Shown here: positions 24,904 to 33,693 of the stretch, piece after piece
How the letters are laid out: every line of letters begins with the position of its first letter
How positions within the stretch are numbered: position 1 is the stretch's first letter
Source of the DNA: Clostridium_AD sp050717515
GTDB lineage: Bacteria; Bacillota; Clostridia; Clostridiales; Clostridiaceae
Direction: 5' to 3'
Assembly (NCBI RefSeq): GCF_050717515.1
Contig: NZ_JBOITL010000033.1
Location: 1 to 64,000, forward strand
Length of the DNA: 64,000 nucleotides
Translations under genes and position numbers: made by a program
The notes under the pieces: model-generated
The model's input: the letters and a program-made list of their open reading frames with translations, nothing else
What the model was told of the DNA's origin: nothing
The model's database searches: none

Positions 24904-24930
24904 CTTGCCACTTGCCACCTGGGTGGCACC
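24904..24930 (-). repeat. dispersed GTGGCAA repeat, copy 3
   Basis: On the minus strand, GGTGCCACCCAGGTGGCAAG followed by TGGCAAG starts 3 bases after the copA stop codon. Two GTGGCAA units. The same orientation to the upstream gene as at 11596 and 16447. Confidence 0.85.
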
Positions 24931-24933
24931 TTT

Positions 24934-27390
24934 TTACCTAACAGGTTTAAATCCCTTTAGTCTTAATGCATTTAATAATACAGATACCGAGCTAAAGCTC
25001 ATGGCTGTAGCTGCTATAATTGGACTGAGCAGTGGTCCGTTAAAGACATATAATACTCCCATAGCAACTGGGATACCTAAGGTGTTATATCCAAAGGCCC
25101 AGAATAAATTTTCTTTGATGTTTTTTATAGTCTTCTTACTTAATTCTATTGCAGTTGCAACATCCCTTAAATCACTTCTCATAAGAACTATATCTGCGGA
25201 TTCAATTGCAACATCTGTACCTGATCCTATAGCTATACCAATATCTGCTTGTGCTAGTGCTGGAGCATCATTTATACCATCACCAACCATAGCAACTTTC
25301 TTTCCTGTGGCTTGAAGTTTTTTAACCTCATTTGCCTTATCTTCTGGAAGCACTTCTGCAAGAACTCTATCTATGCCTACTTCTCTCGCTATAGCTCCTG
25401 CAGTTATCTTATTATCTCCAGTTATCATTACTACTTCAATTCCCATTTCATGAAGTTTTTCAATTGCTTTTTTACTACTTTCTTTAACAGTATCAGCAAC
25501 AGCTATAATTCCTGATATTTTATCTTCTATTGCTATATACATTGGAGTTTTACCTTCTGCCGCTAAATTATGGGAAGTTTCTTCTAGGTTATCTAGAGGT
25601 ATATTGCGCTCCACCATAAGTTTTCTATTTCCAAGTAAAATATTTTTGCCATCTATTTTAACCTGGATTCCATGTCCCGGTATTGCTTTAAAAAAGTCTA
25701 AAATTTTAAATTCTACTTTATTTTCCTCTGCCGCTTTTACTATTGCTTCACCAAGAGGATGTTCTGAACCCTTTTCTGCTGAGGCTGCTATTTGCAATAA
25801 TTGTTCCTCTGTTATATTGTTTGTAACAATTATATCAGTGACCTTTGGTTTTCCTTCTGTTATAGTTCCTGTTTTATCAAAAACTATAGTTTCAATTTTA
25901 TGAGCTGTTTCTAAAGCAACTCCACTTTTTATTAAAACTCCATACTCTGCACCTTTACCTGTACCAACCATTATTGCTGTTGGAGTTGCAAGGCCTAATG
26001 CACAAGGGCAAGCAATTACAAGCACAGATATGAATATAGTTAAAGAAAATACTGCAGTTTCACCTGAGAGATACCAACCTGCGCTAGATAAAAGTGCGAG
26101 ACCCATAACAACTGGAACGAAATACCCTGAAATTATATCAGCCATTTTTGCAATTGGAGCTTTAGATCCTTGGGCATCTTCTACTAGTTTTATAATTTGA
26201 GCTAAGGCTGTATCTTTTCCAACCCTTGTTGCCTTATATTTTATAGTACCGTTCTTATTAATACTAGCTCCTATGATTTTATCACCAACAGTTTTTTCTA
26301 CTGGCATACTTTCCCCTGTAATCATAGCTTCATCTACAGCAGTAATTCCGTGGACAACTTCACCATCTACAGGCATTTTTTCACCTGGCCTTACAAAAAT
26401 TATATCGCCTACTTCAACTTCTTCTATAGGCATTTCAATTTCTTTTCCATCTCTTATTATAATAGCTGTTTTAGGAGCGAGCCCCATAAGTTTCTTTATA
26501 GCTTCGGAAGTCTTTCCCTTTGTAACTGATTCTAAGTATTTACCTAGGGTAATAAGGGTTATAATAACCGCTGCTGACTCAAAATATAAGTCATAGGCAT
26601 AATCTACATTTCCACCGAAAATTTGCATTATAGCAAATACTCCATAGAAAAATGCTGCTGAAGTACCCATTGCAATTAGCGTATCCATATTAGGACTTCT
26701 TCGTATTAAAGATTTAAAGCCTACCCTAAAAAATCTATTACCTGCAATCATAACTGGTATAACTAAAACTAATTGCAGAATTGCAAAAAACCTTGGACTG
26801 CTCATAGGGTCTATAAATTCTGGAAGATGGTATCCAAATTTTTCAGCTACCATATGTCCCATGGATATAAAGAGTAATGGTACTGTGAACATTACAGAAA
26901 TAATAAATTTATTCCATAATAATTTTATTTCTTTTTCTTTTCTTTCTTTATCAGCATCAACAGTAGTTTCTGATTCTAATACTTTATAACCAGCTTTTTC
27001 TACGGCTTTCTTTATATCTGATATTCTAACCTTTGATGGTTCATAGGATATATTTAATTTTTCTGTTGCATAATTTACATTTGCCCCTATTACGCCATCC
27101 AGCTTTTTAGTAACTCTTTCAATTGCCTTAACACAAGCCGCGCAAGTCATACCTTCAATTTTAAAAGTCTTGCTAGTTGATTCAATCAAGGCCTTATACC
27201 CTGCCTTTTCTACAGCAGCTTGAATATCTGGCACTGATGTTTTAGCTTCATCATAGTTTATAGTAAGTTTTTCTGTAGCAAAATTTACATTTGACTCTAT
27301 TACTCCATCTAGCTTTTTAGTGGCTCTTTCAACTGCTTTAGCACAAGCGGAGCAGGTCATTCCATCTATTTTTAATGACTTTGTTGTCAT
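24934..27390 (-). CDS. copA: copper-translocating P-type ATPase
   Basis: 818 aa P1B-type pump that exports Cu(I) across the membrane. Two N-terminal heavy-metal domains have CxxC motifs (GMTCSACAKA, Cys 13 and 16; GMTCAACVKA at about 81). The transmembrane CPC motif (ACPCALGLATP, Cys 461/463), phosphorylation site DKTGT (Asp 505), TGES (about 378), SEHPLGEAI and GDGINDAPALAQAD are all intact. Eight membrane segments are predicted. The start ATG has GGAGGG upstream. It is the second gene of an operon with csoR, 32 bases apart; no copZ chaperone is encoded here. Confidence 0.97.
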   Translation of the reverse strand: MTTKSLKIDGMTCSACAKAVERATKKLDGVIESNVNFATEKLTINYDEAKTSVPDIQAAVEKAGYKALIESTSKTFKIEGMTCAACVKAIERVTKKLDGVIGANVNYATEKLNISYEPSKVRISDIKKAVEKAGYKVLESETTVDADKERKEKEIKLLWNKFIISVMFTVPLLFISMGHMVAEKFGYHLPEFIDPMSSPRFFAILQLVLVIPVMIAGNRFFRVGFKSLIRRSPNMDTLIAMGTSAAFFYGVFAIMQIFGGNVDYAYDLYFESAAVIITLITLGKYLESVTKGKTSEAIKKLMGLAPKTAIIIRDGKEIEMPIEEVEVGDIIFVRPGEKMPVDGEVVHGITAVDEAMITGESMPVEKTVGDKIIGASINKNGTIKYKATRVGKDTALAQIIKLVEDAQGSKAPIAKMADIISGYFVPVVMGLALLSSAGWYLSGETAVFSLTIFISVLVIACPCALGLATPTAIMVGTGKGAEYGVLIKSGVALETAHKIETIVFDKTGTITEGKPKVTDIIVTNNITEEQLLQIAASAEKGSEHPLGEAIVKAAEENKVEFKILDFFKAIPGHGIQVKIDGKNILLGNRKLMVERNIPLDNLEETSHNLAAEGKTPMYIAIEDKISGIIAVADTVKESSKKAIEKLHEMGIEVVMITGDNKITAGAIAREVGIDRVLAEVLPEDKANEVKKLQATGKKVAMVGDGINDAPALAQADIGIAIGSGTDVAIESADIVLMRSDLRDVATAIELSKKTIKNIKENLFWAFGYNTLGIPVAMGVLYVFNGPLLSPIIAATAMSFSSVSVLLNALRLKGFKPVR

Positions 27391-27422
27391 AACTTTCCCT
27401 CCTATAATTCAATATTTAAATT

Positions 27423-27689
27423 CTATTTATCCATTATTTTAGATAAAAGTTCTATAATTTCATCTATTTTTTCATCTCCATTATCCTGCTTAACTGCCTC
27501 TACAACACAGTGATGCATATGTTGTTTTAAAATTAGAAGATTTGCTTTTTTTAAAAGGGCTTGGGCTGCAATGATTTGGTTAGATATATCAACACAGTAT
27601 CTTCCATCTTCCATCATTTTTATTATTCCCTCTATTTGTCCTTTAGAAGTTTTTAATGCTTGTAACGCCTTAACTTTTTCTACATTCAT
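27423..27689 (-). CDS. csoR: copper-sensing repressor CsoR
   Basis: 88 aa four-helix protein of the CsoR/RcnR family. Cu(I) ligands in the standard spacing: Cys32 (DGRYCVD), His57 and Cys61 (KQHMHHCVVEA), plus the Tyr/Glu outer-shell positions. When free of copper it binds its operator and represses; copper binding releases it. It is the first gene of the copA operon, directly behind a GC-rich palindrome that is a probable CsoR operator. ATG 27689 has GGAGAGGG upstream. Confidence 0.93.
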   Translation of the reverse strand: MNVEKVKALQALKTSKGQIEGIIKMMEDGRYCVDISNQIIAAQALLKKANLLILKQHMHHCVVEAVKQDNGDEKIDEIIELLSKIMDK

Positions 27690-27705
27690 TTAACCCTCTC
27701 CTTAT

Positions 27706-27725
27706 TACCCCCCTATGGGGGGGTG
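27706..27725. promoter_or_regulatory. CsoR operator
   Basis: TACCCCCCTATGGGGGGGTG is a GC-rich palindrome in AT-rich DNA, between the -10 element and the csoR ribosome site. CsoR family operators have this C-run/G-run form. Autoregulation and copper induction are inferred. Confidence 0.8.
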
Positions 27726-27737
27726 TCTTATAATTAG

Positions 27738-27765
27738 ATTATACACCTTAAAGTATATAATGCAA
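27738..27765 (-). promoter_or_regulatory. promoter of the csoR-copA operon
   Basis: Minus strand TTGCAT (27760-27765), 16-base spacer, TATAAT (27738-27743). The operator begins about 12 bases downstream, within the initially transcribed region. Confidence 0.6.
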
Positions 27766-28009
27766 GGGGGTTTTTATTTTAATCTTTACTATTGTTTTAT
27801 ATACACATTTAGTAAAATCCAGAATATACTAAAGTACCAGCTATAACTTCTTTTATTTGACGGTTTTTTAAAAAGAAGTCCATCACCTAGATGTGGTGGT
27901 ATTAATACCAAAGCAACTCCAATACTTAAGTTAAAGTGTAAAATTTCTTCTTTAAGTGGCGAATTATGTCACTTTAGTTGATTTTCAGACTTTTACTTAG
28001 GCACAGGAA

Positions 28010-28034
28010 AATAAATAACAAGCTGTTATTTATT
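28010..28034. repeat. 11-bp inverted repeat before the Gly/Cys-rich gene
   Basis: AATAAATAACA (28010-28020) and TGTTATTTATT (28024-28034) are exact complements around AGC. It lies 35 bases before the start codon, so it may be an operator or a leader hairpin. The rest of 27766-28009 shows no gene. Confidence 0.5.
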
Positions 28035-28068
28035 CGAATGTACCGAAATATAAAGGGAGGGTTTTTAT

Positions 28069-28299
28069 ATGAGTCATAGACATAAAAACTGTTGTTGTAA
28101 TAATAATTGTTGCTGCAGACCTGTTTGCAGATGTGAACCTACTTGTGGAAACAGCTGCGGAAATGGTTGTGGAGGCGGCTTTGGAAATGGTTGTGGTGGT
28201 GGCAGCGGTATTTGGTTAGTTCTTTTACTTTTAGGCATTGGTGGACGTGGTGGTTGCGGCGGCGGATGTGGCGGTGGCTTTGGCGGCTTTGGTTTATAG
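28069..28299 (+). CDS. Gly/Cys-rich small protein with a hydrophobic core (spore-surface-like)
   Basis: 76 aa. The N-terminus is packed with Cys (NCCCNNNCCCRPVCRC, then CGNSCGNGCGG); a hydrophobic stretch, GIWLVLLLLGIGG, is followed by a second Gly/Cys tail (GCGGGCGGGFGGFGL). ATG 28069 follows a clear AGGGAGGG site. The layout resembles small YjcZ-like and coat proteins of spore formers: Cys cross-links or binds metal, and the hydrophobic segment inserts or assembles. Its closeness to csoR-copA might hint at metal binding, but that is inference. Exact family uncertain. Confidence 0.65.
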   Translation: MSHRHKNCCCNNNCCCRPVCRCEPTCGNSCGNGCGGGFGNGCGGGSGIWLVLLLLGIGGRGGCGGGCGGGFGGFGL

Positions 28300-28304
28300 T
28301 TAAT

Positions 28305-28347
28305 TTAAAAAGCACTTCTAATAAAAATTTTATTAGAAGTGCTTTTC
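28305..28347. terminator. bidirectional terminator
   Basis: AAAAGCACTTCTAATAAAA pairs with TTTTATTAGAAGTGCTTTT almost without a loop. It lies between the Gly/Cys-rich gene and the converging ABC-F gene. Confidence 0.9.
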
Positions 28348-28348
28348 T

Positions 28349-29965
28349 TTATTTGTACATAAGTTCTAATTCCTTTTGAATATCATCGCTTTCTTGGAAT
28401 TCATCATATGACATTTGTTTATCCATTATACCCTTAGGTGTAATTTCTATTATTCTATTTGCAACTGTTTGAATTAGCTGATAATCATGAGACGTAATCA
28501 AAATTGTTCCAGTAAAACTAGTTAAACCGTTGTTTATAGCAGTAATAGACTCTAAGTCTAAGTGATTTGTAGGCTCGTCTAAAATTAACACATTAGCATT
28601 ACTAAGCATCATCTTAGAAAGCATACATCTAACCTTTTCTCCACCAGACAAGACACTAGATTGTTTAAGAGCTTCTTCTCCTGAGAAAAGCATTCTTCCT
28701 AAAAATCCTCTAATAAAGCTTTCTGCTTTTTCTTCTGAAAATTGTCTGAGCCAATCAACCAAGCTACAATCTACAGCGTTAAAATATTCTGAGTTATCCT
28801 TAGGTAAATAAGCTTGGGAAGTAGTAACGCCCCATTTAAATTCACCACTATCTGGCTCCATTTCACCCATTAATATCTTAAATAATGTAGTTTTAGCTAT
28901 TTCATCTGCCCCTGTAAATGCAATCTTATCTCCCTTGTTAACTATAAAAGATAAATTATCAAGAAGTGTTACTCCATCTACAATTTTAGTTAAATTTTCA
29001 ACTACTAATAAATCATTTCCAGCTTCTCTTTCTGGTTTAAACCCAACAAAAGGATATTTACGAGAAGAAGGTTTTATATCATCTAATGTCAATTTATCTA
29101 ATTGTTTTTTACGAGAAGTAGCCTGTTTTGCTTTAGAAGCATTAGAGCTAAATCTAGCAATAAAGTTTTGAAGCTCTGCAATTTTTTCTTCTTTTTTCTT
29201 ATTTGAATCCTTAGCCATTTGAAGAGCCAGTTGACTAGACTCATACCAGAAATCATAATTTCCAACAAATAATTGAATTTTACTAAAGTCTATATCTGCA
29301 ACATGAGTACATATTTTATTCAAAAAATGTCTATCATGTGAGACAACTATAACAGTACTATCAAAATTCAGCAAGAAATTTTCAAGCCACTTTTTAGATT
29401 TTGCATCTAAATTGTTTGTAGGCTCATCCAGTAATAGAATATCTGGCTTACCAAATAGTGTTTGTGCAAGGAGTACCTTAACCTTTTCTGATCCGGTTAG
29501 TTCCTTCATTTTTTTATCTTGAAGTTCTTCAGTTATGCCAAGGCCCATTAAAAGAGTTGAAGCTTCTGATTCAGCTTCCCATCCATTAAGTTCTGCAAAT
29601 TCACCTTCTAGTACTGCAGCTCTAATTCCGTCTTCATCTGTAAAATCTGGTTTTGCATATAGGTCATCTTTTTCTTTCATTATTTCAAAAAGTCTTACAT
29701 GTCCCATCATTACGGTTTTAATAACTTCATGTTCATCAAATTCAAAATGATCTTGCTTTAAAACTGCTAATCTTTCTCCTGGCGTAATTATAACTTCTCC
29801 TGTATTAGACTCAATTTCCCCTGATAATATTTTAAGAAAAGTTGATTTACCAGAACCATTTGCACCAATTAATCCATAACAATTGCCAGGTGTAAATTTT
29901 ATATTAACATTATCAAATAATTTACGTGCACCATATCTTAAACTTATATTATTTGTACTAATCAT
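28349..29965 (-). CDS. ABC-F family ATPase (YbiT-like)
   Basis: 538 aa with two ATP-binding cassettes and no membrane segments. Cassette 1: Walker A GANGSGKST (about 35), a variant signature LTGSEKVKVLL (about 156), Walker B ILLLDEPTNNLD. A Lys-rich linker (about 240-300) carries the P-site tRNA interaction motif. Cassette 2: Walker A changed to GADEIAKTT, signature LSGGEKVRCML, Walker B VLILDEPTNHLD. ABC-F proteins act on the ribosome. The start MISTNNISL at 29965 is the usual YbiT N-terminus, although the site GGAGG lies about 13 bases upstream. Odd: the second Walker A lacks the usual GxxGxGKS glycines. Confidence 0.9.
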   Translation of the reverse strand: MISTNNISLRYGARKLFDNVNIKFTPGNCYGLIGANGSGKSTFLKILSGEIESNTGEVIITPGERLAVLKQDHFEFDEHEVIKTVMMGHVRLFEIMKEKDDLYAKPDFTDEDGIRAAVLEGEFAELNGWEAESEASTLLMGLGITEELQDKKMKELTGSEKVKVLLAQTLFGKPDILLLDEPTNNLDAKSKKWLENFLLNFDSTVIVVSHDRHFLNKICTHVADIDFSKIQLFVGNYDFWYESSQLALQMAKDSNKKKEEKIAELQNFIARFSSNASKAKQATSRKKQLDKLTLDDIKPSSRKYPFVGFKPEREAGNDLLVVENLTKIVDGVTLLDNLSFIVNKGDKIAFTGADEIAKTTLFKILMGEMEPDSGEFKWGVTTSQAYLPKDNSEYFNAVDCSLVDWLRQFSEEKAESFIRGFLGRMLFSGEEALKQSSVLSGGEKVRCMLSKMMLSNANVLILDEPTNHLDLESITAINNGLTSFTGTILITSHDYQLIQTVANRIIEITPKGIMDKQMSYDEFQESDDIQKELELMYK

Positions 29966-30068
29966 ATATTTATAAATACCTCCATACATTAAGTGATTCC
30001 ATTATAGTCAAACTACTGCCCATTATACCATAAGGAAGGAAAGTAGGCTAATGAAATTTATTCCTAAT

Positions 30069-31286
30069 TTATTTATTTTTATTGAAATTATTAGTGTTTG
30101 ATATTTTATTTTGGAGCCTTTCTGCGTGCTTAGCTTTAGGTGACTCCCCTGGCTCAATAATTCTTCCCATGTAGATATCTTTTTGCAGGATTTCTATATT
30201 AAAATCTTTTTCATAAGTTTTAATAAGATCAAGTTCTCTCTCTTCTGCTATGGATAGAGCCAGCCCATGCTGACCCATTCTTGCTGTTCTTCCTACTCTA
30301 TGTAAATAGTCCTTAGAGTTCTCTGGTATATCAAGGTTGAATATATGTGTTACTCCTCCTATATCAAGTCCTCTAGCTGCTAAATCAGAAGCCACCAAAA
30401 GTTGGATTTTCCCTGAATTGAAATCCTCAATAGCTTTCTTTCTATTTTCCTTATCAGATGTTCCGTGAATTCCTTCTACTTTTAATCCATGATAGCTAAG
30501 CTTTGAAGTTGTAATTTCTACCTCATCACTTTTGTTTATAAATATTATTGCTTTTTTAGGGTTTGTGGCACTTATAAGTTTCCTTAAAAGAATCAGTTTT
30601 TCTCTTCTTTCAACTAGAAAATACATATGCTCAATATTAGGGTTTACAACGCTTTTATCCCCTACTTTAATAACCTCTGCATCCTTCATTAGTGTTTTAG
30701 CAATTTCTACTGCTTTAAGTGATACTGTAGCTGAAAATAACATAATTTGTCTATCCCTAAGAGTAGTTTTTATTATAGCCTTTACACCCTCTATGTTATT
30801 TTCATCTATCATTCTATCGCCTTCATCAATTACTATAGTCTTAACTCCATGTGATTTTAGTTTCTTCATAGTTATAAGTTCTAAAATTCTTCCTGCAGAG
30901 CCAACTATTATATGTGGTTTTTCTTTAAGAGACTCTAGCTGCCTTTTGATGTTAACATTGCCTATTATACTAGTGGATTTTATTAAACTCTTTGAGTTCT
31001 CTGATAAAAGTTCTATCTGCTTATGTATTTGCATTGCAAGCTCATGAGTAGGTGCAAGTATAATTGCTTGAATATCCTTTGATGTAACGTCTATTTTTTG
31101 GAATATAGGCAGTAAATAAGCTAGTGTTTTACCTGTACCCGTTTCTGATTCTCCTATGATGTCTTTGTTTTCAAGTCCTAGGGGAATAGCCTTTGCTTGG
31201 ATTTCTGTAGGGCTTTCGATCCCTTGTTTTTTTAACCCCTCTATAAGGTTTTCTTGTACTCCTAATTCAACAAATGATTTATCCAT
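30069..31286 (-). CDS. DEAD-box RNA helicase (DEGD variant)
   Basis: 405 aa with both RecA-like domains: Q motif GIESPTEIQAKAIP (about 24), motif I SETGTGKT (about 47), Ib PTHELAMQ, motif II DEGD instead of DEAD (VIDEGDRMID, about 153), motif III SAT (about 184), motif V ARGLDIGGV (about 308) and VI HRVGRTARMGQ (about 333). The change of Ala to Gly in motif II is unusual but keeps the acidic residues. It lacks the long C-terminal RNA-binding tail of DbpA/CshA. The start ATG has GGAGA upstream. It is 15 bases behind recQ, the same operon. Confidence 0.93.
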   Translation of the reverse strand: MDKSFVELGVQENLIEGLKKQGIESPTEIQAKAIPLGLENKDIIGESETGTGKTLAYLLPIFQKIDVTSKDIQAIILAPTHELAMQIHKQIELLSENSKSLIKSTSIIGNVNIKRQLESLKEKPHIIVGSAGRILELITMKKLKSHGVKTIVIDEGDRMIDENNIEGVKAIIKTTLRDRQIMLFSATVSLKAVEIAKTLMKDAEVIKVGDKSVVNPNIEHMYFLVERREKLILLRKLISATNPKKAIIFINKSDEVEITTSKLSYHGLKVEGIHGTSDKENRKKAIEDFNSGKIQLLVASDLAARGLDIGGVTHIFNLDIPENSKDYLHRVGRTARMGQHGLALSIAEERELDLIKTYEKDFNIEILQKDIYMGRIIEPGESPKAKHAERLQNKISNTNNFNKNK

Positions 31287-31301
31287 ATTTTCTCCTTTTT
31301 T

Positions 31302-33476
31302 CTAAGAAATTTTATTGTTGGCGTGCTTAAATATAGCTGCTTTTATAGCTAAATAATCTATTTCCTCTGGCAGCGCGTCTTTAATAGGTTTTAACTTTGA
31401 AGCTCCGATTTTTTCTATAACTTCTATAATAAGTGCTTCATGATTTTTTGGAATAAAATCATCTAAATTCACTTCAAAACCCTCATAAGCACATTTTAAT
31501 ATATGATCTTGTACTGTAAGACTTTTTAATTGTCTCTCAGAAATTATATCCTCTATGCTTTTGCCCTCTTTATACATATTATAAGTAATAACATAGCTAG
31601 GAACCTTATCTTCATTTTCGCCCTTCTGTTCTACTGCAGTTTCATTTAAAGCCGTAATATCAACTTCTTCATTATATAATATTTCTTCCTTAAGTTCTAT
31701 ATTATTTTCACTCATATATTTTTTTATAACCCCAATAAATTCCTCTCCATACTTGTTAAGTTTAGATTCTCCTACACCTTTGATACTTAACAACGCACTT
31801 TTATTTACTGGGAAATATTCGCTCATTTCTCTTAGGGCACTATCTGCAAAAACAATATATGGTGGAACTTTTTCCCGCTCTGAAATCTCTTTTCGAAGTG
31901 AGCGCAGTATTTCAAATAAACCATTACCTCCAGCTGCCTTAGCTTTTCTTTTCTCAACCTTTTGATAGACCTTTTCCTGGTTTTTAAGTACTGCCACAGC
32001 TTTTTCTTTTAATCGAACCACTGGAAATTGACCATCTGCAAGAGAAAGATAGTCTTCTGCCGTAAGTACATTTATAAGATCTCTTATCTCTTTAACAGTA
32101 TATTGCTTTATTATTCCATAGGTAGATAGTTTCTCAAATCCAAGGTCCAAAACTTTTTTATTCTTAGAACCTCGAAGCACCTCTGCAATTAAGGTAGTAC
32201 CAAACCTCTCCTTCATCCTAAGGATGCAAGAAAAGATTTTTTGCGCCTCTATAGTTATATCTACCAGTTCACTTTCATCATTGCAGGTACTGCAATTGTA
32301 GCATTTATCCTGAACATTTTCTTCACCAAAATATTCTAAAATAAACTGCCTAAGACATCTAGTAGTATGTGAATAATCCACCATAGCTTGAAGTTTCTTA
32401 TATTCGCTTATCTTTCTTTCAGGTGATACGGTGCTTTGTTCTATAAAAAATTTTTGAAGCAGTACATCTGCAGCCGAAAACAGTAATACGCATTCACTAG
32501 GCTCTCCATCACGGCCTCCACGGCCTGCCTCTTGATAATAGGCCTCCATGCTCTTTGTTAAATTATAATGAATTACATATCGAACATTTGATTTGTCTAT
32601 TCCCATTCCAAAAGCATTTGTAGCAATAATAATGTTTATATCATCATACAAAAACTTTTCTTGGTTTTCCCGCCGCAGCTCGTCACCTAACCCTGCATGA
32701 TATTTACCAACATTGTATCCCTTTTTATGCAAAAGCTCATAAAGATTATCCGTTTCCTTTCTTGTAGCTGTATAGATTATCCCTACTTTGTCTTTGTTAT
32801 CTTCAATATATTTTAAAACAAAATCTCTTTTGTTTTCTCCACGAATTACAGTAAAGCTTAAATTTTCTCTATTAAACCCAGTTACATAAACATCTGGCTC
32901 TCTTAATTCTAGTAATTTTATAACGTCTTGCCTTACCGCTTGCGTTGCGGTGGCAGTAAATGCTGCTATAATTGGTCTTACAGAAAGTTTTCTTATCAAA
33001 CTAGAAATTGCTGAATAACTAGGTCTAAAATCATGTCCCCATTGAGATACACAATGAGCTTCATCAACTGCTAAAAGCGATATTGTCAATCTATTCAGCA
33101 TGTTACAAAAAAATTCTGATTCTAACCTTTCAGGAGCTACATAAAGAAGCTTATACTCCCCCTTAGAAGTCTTATCAATTCTTTCATTAACTTCATTAAC
33201 ACTAAGTGAGCTATTTATATAAGTTGCCGCTATACCTACACTATTTAAGGTATCTACTTGATCCTTCATAAGAGATATAAGTGGCGATATTACAAGGGTT
33301 ACTCCTGGTAGCAGTAGTGCAGGTATCTGATAACAAACTGATTTTCCTGCACCTGTAGGCATTACAGCAAACGTATCCTTCCCATTTATAATACTCTCAA
33401 TTACGCTCTCTTGTCCTTTTCTAAAACTATCATATCCATAATACTTCTTTAATTTTTCTTGTGCCTTACGTAACAT
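31302..33476 (-). CDS. recQ: ATP-dependent DNA helicase RecQ
   Basis: 724 aa. The 3'-5' helicase core has motif I MPTGAGKS (about 39), motif II DEAHCVSQWGHDFRP (about 138), motif IV region YTATRKETDNLYELL and motif VI QEAGRGGRDG (about 318). The RecQ zinc site (CYNCSTC, about 396) is followed by a winged helix, then an HRDC domain (about 525-600, FADSALREM). An extra C-terminal about 100 residues has a helical RQC-like/HTH segment (YKEGKSIEDIISERQLKSLT), as in long clostridial RecQ. It unwinds DNA at stalled forks. First gene of the operon with the DEAD helicase. Confidence 0.94.
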   Translation of the reverse strand: MLRKAQEKLKKYYGYDSFRKGQESVIESIINGKDTFAVMPTGAGKSVCYQIPALLLPGVTLVISPLISLMKDQVDTLNSVGIAATYINSSLSVNEVNERIDKTSKGEYKLLYVAPERLESEFFCNMLNRLTISLLAVDEAHCVSQWGHDFRPSYSAISSLIRKLSVRPIIAAFTATATQAVRQDVIKLLELREPDVYVTGFNRENLSFTVIRGENKRDFVLKYIEDNKDKVGIIYTATRKETDNLYELLHKKGYNVGKYHAGLGDELRRENQEKFLYDDINIIIATNAFGMGIDKSNVRYVIHYNLTKSMEAYYQEAGRGGRDGEPSECVLLFSAADVLLQKFFIEQSTVSPERKISEYKKLQAMVDYSHTTRCLRQFILEYFGEENVQDKCYNCSTCNDESELVDITIEAQKIFSCILRMKERFGTTLIAEVLRGSKNKKVLDLGFEKLSTYGIIKQYTVKEIRDLINVLTAEDYLSLADGQFPVVRLKEKAVAVLKNQEKVYQKVEKRKAKAAGGNGLFEILRSLRKEISEREKVPPYIVFADSALREMSEYFPVNKSALLSIKGVGESKLNKYGEEFIGVIKKYMSENNIELKEEILYNEEVDITALNETAVEQKGENEDKVPSYVITYNMYKEGKSIEDIISERQLKSLTVQDHILKCAYEGFEVNLDDFIPKNHEALIIEVIEKIGASKLKPIKDALPEEIDYLAIKAAIFKHANNKIS

Positions 33477-33627
33477 ACATCTCTACCTCTCATCCGTAAT
33501 AATTCCTTATAATAGTATAACATTATTTGAAAAACTTTGTACCCCTATGGTTAAGAACTTTATTTTTAACTCCTAAAAGCCTACTCTTATTTATTTTTGT
33601 CAATTTTATCATATTTAAAACATAAAA

Positions 33628-33685
33628 AAATAGATTTATTCTTTCATTTTCTCAGTGCGAAAAAATTAAAAGAATAAATCTAAAA
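33628..33685 (-). terminator. terminator of the LytTR/CheY cluster
   Basis: AGATTTATTCTTTT pairs with AAAGAATAAATCT across a loop of about 22 bases, with TTTTTTT on the minus strand. It lies just after the CheY-like stop at 33694. Confidence 0.75.
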
Positions 33686-33693
33686 ATCTATAG

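Noticed and set aside
24869..25315. 148-codon plus-strand frame
   Set aside because: It is antisense to the intact copA reading frame, has no ribosome site and low-complexity content; copA is certain.
28143..28379. 78-codon Trp-rich frame on the plus strand
   Set aside because: Shifted frame over the Gly/Cys-rich gene; the other frame has the ribosome site and sensible composition.
30532..31047. 171-codon plus-strand frame
   Set aside because: Opposite strand of the DEAD-box helicase; all helicase motifs are intact on the minus strand.
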